Source: Ananas comosus (lineage: Eukaryota; Streptophyta; Magnoliopsida; Poales; Bromeliaceae). Taken from it: DNA of 64,000 bases. Position numbers and translations under genes: made by a program. The notes below the pieces were generated by a model. The model was not told the DNA's origin. It saw only the letters and a list, made by a program, of their open reading frames with translations, and searched no databases. How positions within the stretch are numbered: position 1 is the stretch's first letter; the number at the start of each line of letters is the position of its first letter. Location of the stretch: contig NC_033623.1 in the NCBI RefSeq assembly GCF_001540865.1, positions 10,495,952 through 10,559,951 of the forward strand, written 5' to 3'. Below are positions 47,401 through 60,933 of the stretch, piece after piece.

Positions 47401-50400
47401 ACCCTAACCTCAACCATAAGTATGTTGGGGAACATTTTATTCCTTGTTCCTACAAGCTAAAGACGTACCATTAGAATCAATGAAAGTAAACTCGGACTCA
47501 TGGGCTGAAGGTTGAACTATGGAGGCACATTCAAATTGCCCATACGTTTAGATAGATATTTAGGCGGTCTACATTATGCATCTGAAAAGGCCAAGGAGAC
47601 CACTATTAATAGCACCTTGATTAAATTAACTACATAGCTGAAAATGCTTTAAGTCCAAGTTATTGACACTAGCATGTTAGTCCTATGCATCCACTCGCCT
47701 TCCCTACATTTTGTGATGTAGACTTTTGACGTGTGATAAAACTGAAGCGAGAATATTGATTCTATTCTTGCATGTAAATTCTTTTGATCTTATGTTATTT
47801 TGATAAGCATGAATATTCATCATTTAGTTGATTAGGACTTTCTAATTAATACGTGTTGCTGTTGGATGTACTATCTTCAGCATTTTTGATGCATCCTCTT
47901 AGCAAATATAGTTAGGCTTGTTAAATTATTGTGCTGATTATAAATTCTTGCTAAAGCTCTTTCTTCTTTTGACTGTTTGTTGCAGGTTGAGGATGATCAT
48001 TTACTGGATTCACCATCATGTATCCGTTTCCTTCTTAAGTTATTAAACCCATCTACAGATAGTATTGTTGAGGACAAGGCACCAACAATTGGCTGCAGGC
48101 TTCTGGGAATACGTATGGCTCCAATACCTAGTGGCACAAATAAAGGAACTGATTCTACTTCTAGACAAATCTTTTCTAAAGTTCAGAAAATTCTACAAAG
48201 TAGCAAAGAGATAAAACTGTTGGAAGGAAATGATGACGGAACAGGGAGACTAGAATTGAGCCCAAGGTGGATAGCTTTATTAACTATGGAGAAAGCATGC
48301 TTATCTGCTGTATCATTTGAAGGTGTGCCTTTGTTCTGATTCTTTAACTTCTTTTAGGTCATGACGTCATTGAGAATTTTGGTGTCCCAGTTTAATTCAT
48401 TTATGGTTCATATAGTTCAACCAATATATTTTCCAGGTTTTTTCCTCATAATTTATGAATTCTGGTATACTCTTTGAACTCTATTTGTATGGTACTGTCA
48501 ACATTCTGTCAGTTCTGCAAATCTAATTTTTGAACTCAAAAAATTGATTTGAAGTGTCACTTTAGTTGCAAAGAATCTCTATTATTGCTAATCATTCTAG
48601 TTAATTTTTCCTTCTGTTCAGTACGTATTTGAATCCGTCTCGCTCCAGTTTGCTATATTGCTAAATAGCTGACAGGCCTTCTAACTCAGGAGTTTGGCAA
48701 TTTGTTTCTTCTTATGTGTTAAGCTGAGTGATAGAATGAACATTTTATCTGGATATTATTCCATTTTTACTTCATTACTCTCATACGAAATTACTATGAA
48801 TATGTTTATCTTGGCTTCAAGTTCATTTGTAACTTCATTTTCTATTCATATGTGCATTTCAGACACATGTGACATTGTGGGAAGGGTTGGAGGCAACTTC
48901 AAGGAAAGATTGCGAGAACTTGGCGGTCTTGATGTTATCTTTAATGTCTTAGTCAGTTGCTATACTGCACTGGAGGTCGGTCAATAATTTTATTTGGCTA
49001 GTGATATAGATTGCAAATATCCCTAGGTTTACACAAAATGACTTATGAGATAGAATGGAGAAGTTAGAGAAGAAAAATGATGGTAAAAATATTTTTTAAA
49101 ATTATATTCATGAGATGAAAAGTTAGCTTTAAATAGTCAATTGATTGAGAGGATAAATTGCAACTTTTACAAAATAGATGGATATAATTGATAGTTCAAA
49201 ATTTTGAGGGAGAAGTCTACAATTTCACTACTATGCTGGGACACGTAGGAAATTTTCTGAAAGTTGTTATAACCGATATAGTGTGTGATCTTATGAATAC
49301 TTATGCCCTTAAGCTTATAGAGAAATGCTTTATCGTATTTTCTTACCTGAATAGTTTATATTGCAGGGATTGGTAAAAGATATCAGCCCTTCAATTTCAG
49401 TATTAAAAGAGGGAGTATCTATGCAAAGTGTGATTCTTCTTTTGAAATGCTTGAAGATCATGGAGAATGCAACATTCTTAAGCAATAATAATCAGGTAAT
49501 TTTCTCATACTTGGTCATATATGAATCCTCCTTTCTCTTGCCCATAAAGTGTAGCAGCTGAGGATTTTGGTTGTCTTTTTTGATTTCTCTTTCAGAATCA
49601 CTTACTGAGAATGAATACAAAATTGGAATCTAATGGATTACCGCAATCTTTTGTTGGAGTCGTTCTCAGTACAATCAAACTCTTATCAGGTTTATTCATT
49701 GAGGGAGTGCTCATTTAATATTTCTGTTATGAGAATTCTTAGTCTTTGACAAGAGTGTGCATCAAATCTCCTCGCTATATGCTAGAATGATGACTTTTCT
49801 TGTCTTTTATTGCAGTTCTTGCAGACTCTTCCAACGTCTTCAGAAATGGTGAGCCAGAATCTTCTGAAATTCAATTAAAAAGAAATAGAACAGGTAGCTT
49901 CATATTTGTATTTACTGCATTTTTATTGATATTGGGCAAAGCCTTGATTAAAGATGCTTAAACTTGATAACAATAATTTGTTTGTACTGCATAGCCCTCT
50001 GTCTGTCCCGCGCAATTTGACCACAAGGTGCGGTACATAGTAACACAAGACATAGCATCTTAAAACTTAAATGAGCAGATCAAGGATCCAATTTACACGA
50101 TTAGCCGCCTAAACACTGTATATTGAGTATTATTGATTTCGTTTATACTTATTACCTATTTAACTTAATTCTGAGTATTTATTGTTGTTAATGTAGCTCA
50201 GTTTTAACTTCCACGTGATGTCTGTTAACTTGCAACATTATAATGCAGAATTAAGCGGTCCAAACTTTGTCTTTACTTACTGATTCCTTATTTATTAGAC
50301 TATTTTAACACACACTTATATATTTGTATAACTCGGAGTCTTGGATGGTATTTGTGCTAGCACATGTATCTGCCTACTTCATATGGGTTGGGCAGTATGC

Positions 50401-53400
50401 CAGCAGCCTTCATACCATTTCCGCCTTTTAGAATATTGATTTTTAGATTCTGCTCATTTTCATTGTGACATGAGAGTTTGTCATGTGTGATGGCTTCGCA
50501 AGAAACTTTAATTGTTCATTGATAATGTTTGCTGTATTTTACATATTTCAGATATATTGTTTAAATTATTTTCAGATAAAGAGCTTGGGCCTTCATCTAT
50601 TGATTATGGTGGATGCTATAATATTGATAGAGACTCCATGAAAAAGAGCTCTTCACTTAGTCATAAACGAAAAAAGTTGTTGGATTCCCCATCAGGATTG
50701 GCAATCAACGATTCAGAAATGACAGTTTATTCTGGGAGTGATATTTCTTCTGGGAAAAAGAATTTTGATTGCACATCATCCATTTCATGCAATGGCACTC
50801 TTAGTGGTCTGTTTCGAGACAGCTATACAAATGGTAATGGTCTAAAGGCTAAAATAAATGCTAATGGTGCAAAGGTTAATGCTATAAGAAGTGGATGGAT
50901 TTCAATAAAAGCTCGTGGTGTTGAAAAGAGTTCTAGTAGCTTGACTAAAAAACCCCGCATGTCTGAAGACGTCAAGGATGACTTCGAAATAGACTCTTTT
51001 GACCCGTTTGCATTTGATGAGGGCGACACGGAACCCTCTAAGTGGGAGTTGCTAGCAATGAAAAATGAACCAACTCGCAGACAACGAAGAACGGTTGCAA
51101 AAAGAGAACTGGCTGATGTATGTGAGCTGCCAATCGCAGTTGTAGATCGTTCGTCAAGTCAATTAACCAATGAAGAGAATCATCTGTCAGGTGAACCTTC
51201 GTGTCCATCTGGAAACGAAGATACGAACCTTTTGGAGGACTGCCTTCTGACCTCAGTAAAGGTAGTGTTATGTGTTCCAACACTCTACCATAACTTGTAC
51301 AAAACCACATGCATACACATGCACCAGGGGTGTATATATTTGCTTTTGAATTTTAGGGTAGTTAGTATCTCATATGCACAACTTTCTGGATAAATCTAAT
51401 AGGTTGGTATAATTCTAACACATACTTCTGTTATTCTTATATTTGTAATATTTATAGGGGTGTCAATGGGCTTGTTTACTTCGTACTTTGATTGTTTAAG
51501 CTGAAACCATAATATCTTTAGGGATGTCAAGGGGCTCGGCCTGACATAAGTCCTAGTGTAAACAGACTGAGGCCTATAACACGTTTGCACATCTTGGACA
51601 CGAACCGATGCCCATCCTGGATGCCCGATTCAAGCCTGATTGGACCTTAGCCTGATACAAGTCTGACCGGACCTTAGCCTGATACAGATCTCATAAAGTT
51701 GTCGTACTACACAGTTTTCAGGAAATTTATATTATGGCAAGAATAACAATAAAGTCCAGGATATCATCTTACACATTCTTTTGCACGCATTCAATTCTCA
51801 AGTTGATTTATTGTTAGGTCATTCACATGTCACTCCTGCTTCATTGAACTTCTATCAAGTCTTTCTTCCACTTTTTAATTGGCCGTGGGGTCACTTCTTC
51901 ACGATGCTTTTAGGTTTCTCTTTAACTCCTGTGATACTGTGCAGCAGGAACATAGTGTCCTGAAAAGTTTTCCAATAATGATGTATCAAAAATATGATTA
52001 AGGTTATATCTGTGTTCATTCTTTGGCAGGTTCTTATGAACTTAACGAATGACAACCCTGTAGGCTGTCAGCAGATTGCAGCTTGTGGCGGACTTGACAC
52101 CATGGTCTCCTTAATTGTGCAACATATCCCATCATTTGACTTGTGCTTCCCCGAGAACTGTCAATTTAAGGAAACTATCAGTGCTTGTCAAAGTGAATCT
52201 TCCAGCCAAAATATTAAAACCAGCCATGTAAACAACAGACATTTAAGTGACCATGAATTAGATTTTCTTGTTGCTATCCTGGGGTTGCTTGTGAACCTGG
52301 TGGAGAAGGATAGTCAAAACAGGTACTTATGGTTCTCATGTATTTTTAGCTGCTTCTGTAGAAAATAGCTTCTCTTTCCTAATAAAGTTTGCCATATTTT
52401 GATTACAGTATGCTTCAAATACTAGTTTCATGTCCCTTTTGCTATCTTTGCCTGTTCTAAATATATTTTTGTTGGTTGGGTTGGCCATTTGATTGAAGCA
52501 CATATGGATTTCTAACCAGTTTTTCTATTTTTTACTTGTCCTCGTTGCACGTGGTGAATCTAGATTAAGCATATGTTGATTGGAAGTAATGATAATACTG
52601 TTCACTCTTTGAGTTGTTCCAGAGAACTTATTGCAACCTCCTAGTTTGAAAATATTGCATCTCGTGTCCTGAAAGTAAAGAAGAAATTTCATTGAATATT
52701 TGAAACTCCAATTTCCAATTTGTTGCAATTAATAACTGCAATTTCATCGATATATATAACAAAGTCGTACTATGAATATCCATTTATGTACCCCACAATT
52801 CATAATCTAATAACTATATATGTAAATGATGATCTTTTAGGGTTGTATTTAAGTAAGAGCCCTTTAAAATAAAAATAATTGACGGAATGCTGATTTTGTA
52901 TCTGCTAGTGCAAAAATGTTATTCCAATATTACTTGATTAGAGTGACAAAGTGGATTCTAAAGCACTAGCTCATGTGCTTGTACTACTTTTATAATGCTC
53001 TTACTATGACACTGTCATCTTGTATGGACTCACTCAAGCTGATTGGGATGTTAGTGTTACAATAAATAGCTAAATGCTGTTCAACTTTCGTCACTAATTT
53101 CGGCCATGTAGCTCACTCACTGTGACTTCTTTTGCAGATTGCGCCTTGCATCAGCCTGTGTTTCAGTGGATCGACCTGGTCAGTTGGACTGCAAAGGGAT
53201 TACGAGGGATGTGATACCGTTGCTGTGCTCCATATTTTTGGCCAATCAAGGTGCTCGAGAGGTTGCTGGAGAGGACAAAGATACACTTTGTGTAAGTGTA
53301 GTACTTGATTCATGAGGAATATCCAGTAAATCACTGTTTTTAAGCATGACGTTTATGTGGGGTTTATCCACTAAATCATTCATTATTTACAAAAATGCAT

Positions 53401-55024
53401 CTTTCAATGGTTAATTTGCAGAGAACATATTTCCCATTAGACTGTTTTGAGCTTAGTTCCAACATTTACTGGTACAGGAATGTAAATGTTATGACAATTT
53501 TTACAGCTGACACTGTTTTTTATCGGCAACCCGTCTCCACGTGGGCTAGCCACACCCGGCCTTCCTAATGACAATGAAAGAAAATTCATAAATGCCTTAC
53601 TCAAAAACTTATTGCAAACATTGTTGTGGGAGGGAACACCCACAATGAGGAACTGGAAACTGGCTAGATCACATGGAAGAAAGTAAATATTGGTCGAAAT
53701 CTCTCTTATTCAACTCTTGCATGGAGATATCTCAGATCATGTGAACCCTGTTTGGGCTTCATACCTTTGGTTTAAGGATGTAGCATGCTCTGTAACTTTT
53801 ACTCAGACGGGAATTTTGAAGGGGCCACAGGATGTATGAATGCCCCTTGGACTATGTTCATCCAGAAAAGATCCCTCAAACTTAAAATTTTTGGATCTGA
53901 ATCCCTGAAATAATATGTTTGATCTAAGATGATCTGATCACGTGATCTGATCACTCTATGAATTAGTTTTACTGTCAAAACTGGTACCGAATATTCCATC
54001 AATAAATAGAATATCCCATTAAGTTGCAAAATATAAGATTTATGTTATGACTTTTTAAGTAGAATATATTCCATTAAGAGTGTCATTTGCATGTTAATAG
54101 AATTTTGCTTGAGCCATTCGCATATCTGATACATCTGCATTAATGTAAGATGTCCAGTGTAGTTGTATATGATGAACTTATCCAGGGGTAACCATTTTGA
54201 CTGTAATTCGACAGGAAGATGAAGATTACCTGTTGCAAGGAGAGCGAGAAGCTGAGATGATGATTATCGAGGCTTATGCTGCTTTACTTCTTGCATTTCT
54301 TTCAACAGAAAGGTCTCTGTTTTCAACACAATCTTTTATTGAGGGATACGTGAACTCGTAGAGATATGTGAACTCATGATTTCATTGCATTAATGTGTTG
54401 ATTTTCGCTGCAAACAGTGTGAAGGTCCGTGAAGCCATTGCCAGCTGCTTACCCAATAACAACTTGCAAGTTCTTGTTCCTGTATTGGAGAGATTTGTGG
54501 TAAGTAGTTAAAATTTTATTTGGCTCCAAATGACAAAAGCCTCTCGTAAAATAGAAATAATCCAATAGCTCTATGTATAATTTGAGTCTAACATAGTAGT
54601 TCCTTGTCGTCTAGAGAAATTGTACTCTCTTATGCTAGAATAACACTTAAGCATCGTTAATTGTTCACTTGGTATAAAACCTAATGTCTACGATAAGTAC
54701 TTTAATTTGAAATATATAACTGATCACTTTGTAGTCTTTCTTTTTTGGGTATGGAGTAACTTTTTTGGATATGGAGTAACTGATTTGATGGGGAGTTTGT
54801 CTGTTTATCAGATTTATGAAAAACTCACATTTGGTGTGTAATTTTGATCTAGTTTCATCTACGAATAGTAATGATTTTACTCTCTGTCATATACTTCTAG
54901 GTATTGACTCCATTATGTAAATATTTTTTTTTCCTTGCAGGCATTTCATCTGACTTTGAACATGATATCACCAGAAACACACTCAGCTGTCAAAAAGGTA
55001 ATTGAATCTTGTAAAGAACCTTGA
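44446..55024 (+). CDS. WAPL: WAPL, wings apart-like cohesin-release protein
   Basis: Thirteen coding exons: 44446-45011, 46549-46648, 47986-48322, 48863-48975, 49367-49495, 49596-49689, 49816-49893, 50576-51261, 52030-52322, 53138-53291, 54215-54312, 54418-54499, 54941-55024. All phases close, giving 937 aa, close to Arabidopsis WAPL1. It opens MIVRRYARRSR as plant WAPLs do, with a Ser/Asp-rich region containing SSQDSSPWS. The conserved WAPL region starts near residue 133 (LMEAQEFGEMMEH) and includes GGNFKERLRELGGLD, LLKCLKIMENATFLS, DPFAFDEG, VLMNLTNDN, LDFLVAILGLLVNLVE and a C-terminal VLERFVAFHLTLNMI. The large exon 8 is mostly low-complexity linker. In the family it strips cohesin from chromosomes in the nucleus during division and meiosis. 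Introns are AT-rich; intron 8 holds worn repeat ends near 51456 and 51525. The GC-rich exon 1 contrasts with later exons. Confidence 0.95.
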
Positions 55025-55968
55025 AGAGTGAAGAGATCCTGTACAGTTTTTTGATCTCTGTCTCTGTTTTTCTCTCTCTCTCTCTCCCCATCTCCTGCGC
55101 ATATGATGGATATGTCTCGAGTTTGATGCTGCGAAAAGGATTGGCTTTGCAGGCTCTCGCTGCTCATAGATGTTTCGCCTCTATTACTTGCATTGCCTCG
55201 GTGGCTAATTACCGTGTGTTTTATCTTGTCTTTTTCTTTTTTTTCTCCCCCTTTTCTTTTATATTAGCCTCTTCAGTTTTGTTCTTTTTTACATTATTTC
55301 TATCTCTGGTCCATCCATCCCCACAGGTAGGCCATCTAATGTAGAATAATATAATAATGTAGGATAGTGCAGTGGATTGTTTTCGTCTCTGTGCTGTAGT
55401 ATATAGTATAGTATAGTATACTATGTTGGAGTTAATAGTATTTGTTGTACTATGGGTTCTCTACCACATTTACTGCAATATTGCTGATGTCAAAATCAAG
55501 ATATTCGGAAGATCAATACAAAGCTGAGAAATCTGTATCCTTCTTTTTTGCTTTTCGCTTATCAATGTTGTATGTGAGAACAAGCACTCTTTCTTTCTGG
55601 TAGTAAAGTAACTCTCTCATAACGTTTATGCTTATTATTATTTTGTTCTCGCTGTGAAACATGTTTCTTAATGTGGGGAAAGGTAGTAAGTCGAAAGTAT
55701 GTTGTTCATAAATTCATCTGGTTACCTCTCAAGAGATGTTAGAGGTTTTGGAATGAGGAAAATGCATTGCAAGAAATTACCAAGTTCATTTGTATCTTAG
55801 TTTACTCGATTTCTGAGGGTAGTCACTGTGGTATGCAAAATTGGAATCATTTGATTATCAAGCTTAGGGGGTATAAGAGAATGTGATATTTTGTAAAAAA
55901 TGTTGTTCTATTTAATCGAAGTTGCTAATTACTTGGTTGTTTTAATAAAATATGGTGTATATAATTTT
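55025..55968. other. 3' flank of WAPL
   Basis: A probable 3' untranslated region for the first 300-500 bases, with CT-rich tracts at about 55070-55090 and a TATAGTATAG run near 55401-55421. No gene. Confidence 0.55.
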
Positions 55969-56372
55969 GGGGAAACTTCAAATATTTGCACTTTCGCACT
56001 TTAGTACCTTGTGGTTTCAAGTGTATCAAGTTAGTATCTTGTGGTTTCGCACTTTCTCAATTTAGTACCATGTGGTTTCAAGTGTATCAACTTAGTATCC
56101 TGTGGTTTCGCACTTTCTCACTTTAGTATTTTGTGGTTTAATATTTCGTTAAATTATATATCCCGAAATGGATGATAAAAGAGAAATTGAAACCACAGGG
56201 TACTAACTTGATACAAAAATGAAACTACAGGGTACTAACTTGATACACTTGAAACCACTGGGTACTAAAGTGAGAAAGTGCGAAACCATAGGGTACTAAC
56301 TTGATACGCCTGAAATTATAGGGTACTAAAGTGAGAAAGTGCGAAACCACATGGGGGGTATTTGAAGTTTCC
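55969..56372. mobile_element. Mutator-type foldback element, family A copy 4
   Basis: Begins GGGGAAACTTCAAATA and ends TATTTGAAGTTTCC. A perfect 9-bp duplication, TATAATTTT, lies at 55960-55968 and 56373-56381. The interior has repeated GTACC...TGTGGTTTC units that reverse orientation at the midpoint. It is closely related to 1238-1676. Confidence 0.82.
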
Positions 56373-56381
56373 TATAATTTT

Positions 56382-57096
56382 ATAAGACTTTAAAAATGTA
56401 AAGAAGCTTTTTTTCAACTTTGCCAATTTTGATGGTCAAGACTCAAGAGTGAGGACTGAAGAATTAGAGTAAACCTACCTACTATATTTAGTATTTTTTA
56501 ATATATATTTTCGATATTCTTTATATTTTCAAGTTTTATAAATTTTATATGTAAGATATGCAGTCAAAACACGACTATCTAGTTAGTAATTTGAATTAGA
56601 AAGAAGAATCTATTAAACTATTTGGTAAAATTTAAAAATATTTAATTATCAAAATTAAAAATTCGTTTGGTACCTTTGTCATGTTTTATTTTTTTTAAAC
56701 ACTAATCATATATAGTTTGATGCATTGGGGGAAAGGTATATAATTTTTCTGGTTGCCTTTTTAGTATATTCCCCTAAGTGATAAATAACAACTTGTTTTA
56801 AAAAAATTTGAAAGCAATAAATAATTATTTTCAAGTTTTTATTTTTTATTGAGAAAGAAATATTTTGGATGTAAGAATTACAATCAATCTACTGTCCACA
56901 CGTATATTTTTGTATACAAAATTTTATTTTTTCTAAAAAAGAAAACTAATACAGTACCAAACCAAGCTTGATGTATGTTTGCATGAGAGCTTAACTTAGG
57001 ACCAGTAACCCAACCTATTCTTGCAAACTTGAACCAATATCTATATAACATGAGAATTGCTATCCATACATCCTACAGTATAAGTATAAAATTTAT
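56382..57096. other. AT-rich intergenic DNA
   Basis: No gene or delimited element, apart from the 10-base left duplication of the SINE (57087-57096). Confidence 0.6.
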
Positions 57097-57278
57097 ACTT
57101 TAGGATCCCTAGAGTAAGTGGCAAAGGATTTGGTGGTTGGTATTCGAGGTCCCAAGTTCGAATCCTAGTTGATTCGCATTTTCAGCTAAGTTTATTTCTA
57201 AATGAAATAAACGAAGCGGATAGCGTGCTACCTATCTGTCTTCAAGAAAAGGTTTTTAAATATTGGGAGGGAGGGATG
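57097..57278 (+). mobile_element. tRNA-derived SINE, copy 2
   Basis: Matches the SINE at 35074-35229 over its whole body. The B box GTTCGAATCC at 57156-57165 fits the tRNA consensus exactly. The body ends GATAGCGTGCTACC, followed by a degenerate A-rich tail. Flanking TAAAATTTAT occurs at 57087-57096 and 57279-57288, a likely target duplication. Confidence 0.78.
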
Positions 57279-57288
57279 TAAAATTTAT

Positions 57289-58114
57289 GTCTCTAGGAGA
57301 AATGTAATGGGGGCATTTTTTTTTTTTTTATGAAGTTGGGATATGAATATTTTTCCTTAATTTTTTAAAAATAAAATTTTAAAAATATATTATTTGCCAA
57401 GTAATCCTATTAAAATTTTATTTAGCTATATAGTCATATTTTGTCCAATTCAAACCTAGAATAGAAAAATAGTTATGAAACGATGAATTATTCATCATGA
57501 AATTTTTTTAAAAATAAATTATTTTTACTTTAAAAAAAAGAAATGGTAAAATAATTCACTGTTCCTTTTTATTTTCTATATAAAATTTTAACAATCTCAA
57601 AATAGAGAATGATTAACTGCCTTGTAAAAGATAGTTTTATATTTTTGTCTATTGCGACTCTGAGTTGTTAAGAAGAGTGTGATTCGATCAAATAATTATT
57701 TTTAAGAGACTTATTTAGCGAATTAGAAAATTTTACAAAGTTTTTTAAAGAAAATAAAAAAAAAGTACATATTTTGCCTAACTTGAGAGGGTAAATCCTA
57801 CATTCCTACGTCCGTACGGAGCATTTTTGTAATCTCCCCGAAGAGCCGATGCGCGGAGACCCGAGAGAAAGAGACCTTCGTCTCCAGCCCTCGTCCTCCT
57901 CAGCTCTCCTCTCGCTCGCGAGCTCTTGAGGCCCCCTCTCTTTTAGGAGCTCTCTCGATCTCCAGGGCATCGTCCCTCCTCCTCCTCCTCCTTCTGCTTA
58001 CGAGGCGTACGTCCTTTTCCCGGTCGCGATTTCGGATCTCGTGGGTTCGTCTCCGTAGATCTCGGAGGTTCTCGTTCTCGTTTGTCATCTAGGGTTTTGG
58101 ATTCTTGGTTTCAG
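57289..58114 (+). promoter_or_regulatory. Promoter and 5' region of the prolyl 4-hydroxylase gene
   Basis: AT-rich until about 57780, then GC- and CT-rich. A small ATG-initiated frame at 57849-57929 ends before the gene. The frame starting with AAG at 57841 is open from about 57787 to a TAG near 58088. It contains eight consecutive Leu codons (57976-57999) but no ATG. A donor-like GTGGGT at 58041 and the acceptor at 58113-58114 would join that frame to the next exon in phase. This may be the eroded or mis-assembled anchor exon, or simply leader. Confidence 0.4.
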
Positions 58115-60933
58115 GAAGAATGGGCTGGGTCAGAAAGCGGAGCCGTGGATGGAGGTTATCTCGTGGGAGCCCAGGGCCTTCGTCTACCACAATTTCCTGG
58201 TATGCGTGATGAATCTTTTTGATCTTTTCTTTCCCTGCGGAAGTTGCCATAGCTCTTCTTTGCTTAGTGCCTTCAATGGTTCGTGGTTTGGTCAAAAATC
58301 GAATTTTTAGGTGTCTTCTGTAGGTTTTCCATGTGTATGTCTCAACTTTAGTGCTAGATTAATTTGCTCGGCTCATCGGATCTAAAAGAATTTTTAGAAT
58401 TTGTCGCACTAGATAATGACCGAGCACATTTATAGACGAGCATTTTCCTGAATCTCAGTTGTTAAAATTGAGAAAAATTGTTATTTTGGTACTGTAATTC
58501 TGCAAACTGCTTCATCCACTTGAATGTTGGCATAAAATGTAGGAATGAAGTGGGGGAAAGAATTTCAGTATTTGAAATTCGCAAAACTCGGATGCATACT
58601 CGTAGTAAATAATCGTAATGAAGTCATTGTAACATTAGCTTTTAACTTGATAAGAGCTGAAACAATTCTTTGTCATACTCATTATAAGCGTAGTAATATA
58701 GTAACAATGTGAGCTTGAAAGTCAAGTTTTTTCCTCTTTTTTTTGTGTTTTTCCTCTCAAGTCTAAGGAAGAATGTGAGTACTTGATTGAACTGGCAAAG
58801 CCTCGTATGGAGAAGTCAACAGTTGTTGATAGCGCAACAGGGCAGAGTAAGGATAGCAGGTATGTATTTCACTGATTTCTTGTTGTAATTCCATTAGACT
58901 AGTAGATATGATTCGTCATATTACTAAATTCAGGGTTCGCACGAGCTCAGGCATGTTCTTTAGGAGAGGTCAAGATAAGATTATCCGCAACATTGAGAAA
59001 AGGATAGCCGATTTTACCTTCATTCCTGTAGGTATGTGATTCTGATATTGTATATGCTAGTTGTGATCCATTTTATTCTCCAGAAATGTGCAAACTTGCT
59101 AGATGTATTTTGATGAGCCTGCAAATTAAGTGCTGTTGGACAATGCTCAGCGGTAGAGTTGAGTTCTGCTGCAAAGCAGATTGTCATGACTCATACATGG
59201 TGTAAATTGATTGTCGACTGAAGACTAAGCAGGAGTCTCTAAAATGCATCATGTTCTTCTCTTGACTTTTCTTTTGACTTAATTTAGGTGTTATAATTAT
59301 GTTTTATGTTTTGTCACTTACGCTCAATATTGTCAACATTACATTTTAATGTACATATAGTGTAGATGTAGCATATATTGGCTGCACATGGATTCTCGAT
59401 AGTTTGACATTTACTTTTTGCGGTTACCTGTTTTGCGACCCCTAGTCTGGCTAATGCAATGCTTGGTGTTAAAAATGGTCATGAATTAACGTGCGGAAAA
59501 ATAATAAGAGCCTAAATAAGGGTAAAAAAAACTGAAAGATTTGTTGAGGTCCATGAAATTCAGTTGTATATGACATTTGGGTAAGCAGGAGAATTTACAT
59601 GTTGGCCGATTTGTTAGAATATGGAGATTAGATTAGGTAAAGGATTGTTATTTTCAATCATAATTCAAATGTGTTCTGTTAGCCTCTTTTGATCAGTTAC
59701 CATATATGCAAAATTTTCAACTCTTGTTTATCGAAATTTACTTACATGTCTAGAAAGATAAAATGAGTCCATGCTAGTCATGGAGTTTTATGCAAAATTG
59801 TCTGTTTGAAATGAGAATTAGTTTTTGTTCGCTGTTTGGATAAGTTATGATTTTGTTCTATTTTCCTATGTAAGAAAGCAAACCCTACTGAGTTTGAATA
59901 AATTTTGTGAACTAAAACCTATTAAATCTACTTGAAGTTCATTATTCCAAAATATGATTTTTTTTTTTTTTTTTACACTAGCATTGCTTCCAATTAAATC
60001 TGCTTTATTTTTAGATTACAATATTATAATTATATTAATAGAGAATGTTATCATTTGGTTGGCCAGAAGAATATTATACATATTAAACAATTAAATCTTT
60101 TATCATCATTGGTTTACTATGCTTTTGATAGTAATAGCTTTATAATTTGAAATCGTACTGCTTCATATTTATTCATAATTAATTTGCATGATTCCAGAGC
60201 ATGGCGAGGGCCTTCAGATTCTCCATTATGAAGTTGGACAGAAATATGAATCTCACTATGATTACTTTCTTGATGAATATAATACAAAGAATGGAGGGCA
60301 GCGAATAGCCACCCTTCTCATGTATCTGTAAGCATGTAATCAGACTTGATGACCTTTAATATACTTGTTAAGATAACAAGATTTTCCATAATAGCAAATC
60401 GTGTCTTTTTCCTATGCTTGTGATTGTGTTCAGTTCGGATGTTGAAGAGGGTGGGGAGACTGTCTTTCCTTCTGCTAAAACAAACAGCAGTTCGCTGCCA
60501 TATTATAATGAGCTATCAGAATGTGCAAAGAAGGGCCTTTCTGTGAAGCCAAAGATGGGAGATGCATTACTCTTTTGGAGCATGAGGCCTGATGCCACCT
60601 TAGATCCGTCAAGCTTGCATGGTGAGTTATCAATTACCTGATAAGGCTATGAAAGCATCTTCTAAACATCTAATAGTTAGTTGGGATACAAAATGTGAAT
60701 GGTCTGTTTGCCTTTTCCATATTTTTTCCATGCAGACTGCATAATATCAACCTTGATGGCTAGTTGTTGCCATTTTTATACAACAACCATAACTTTTATG
60801 ATGTGCTAAGTTTCTTCAATATCTAAATTTAGTCCCCGGGACTTGGAACTTTTTTGCAGGTGGGTGCCCTGTGATTAAAGGGAATAAGTGGTCATCTACC
60901 AAGTGGATGCGTGTTCATGAATATAAAGTTTAA
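58115..60933 (+). CDS. P4H: Prolyl 4-hydroxylase (plant P4H), 5' end incomplete or unclear
   Basis: Coding exons: 58115-58199, 58762-58859, 58934-59031, 60198-60327, 60434-60621, 60860-60933; phases agree. The first in-frame ATG is at 58149 and gives 212 aa. Conserved residues GLGQKAEPW lie before it, so translation should start further upstream. The product is an Fe(II)/2-oxoglutarate dioxygenase that hydroxylates proline in extensins and arabinogalactan proteins in the ER/Golgi. Visible are the start motif WEPRAFVYHNFLSKEEC, the iron ligands in HYDYFLDEYN (His-x-Asp), the distal His in SLHGG and the 2-oxoglutarate Lys in VIKGNKWSS. It ends WMRVHEYKV. The catalytic domain is complete, but the usual N-terminal type II membrane anchor is not seen. 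It lies in tandem downstream of WAPL, 3.1 kb away. Confidence 0.88.
59032..60197. other. Intron 3 of the P4H gene
   Basis: A 1.17-kb AT-rich intron, GTATGT to TTCCAG, with a T-run at about 59958-59974. Nothing else recognised. Confidence 0.8.
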
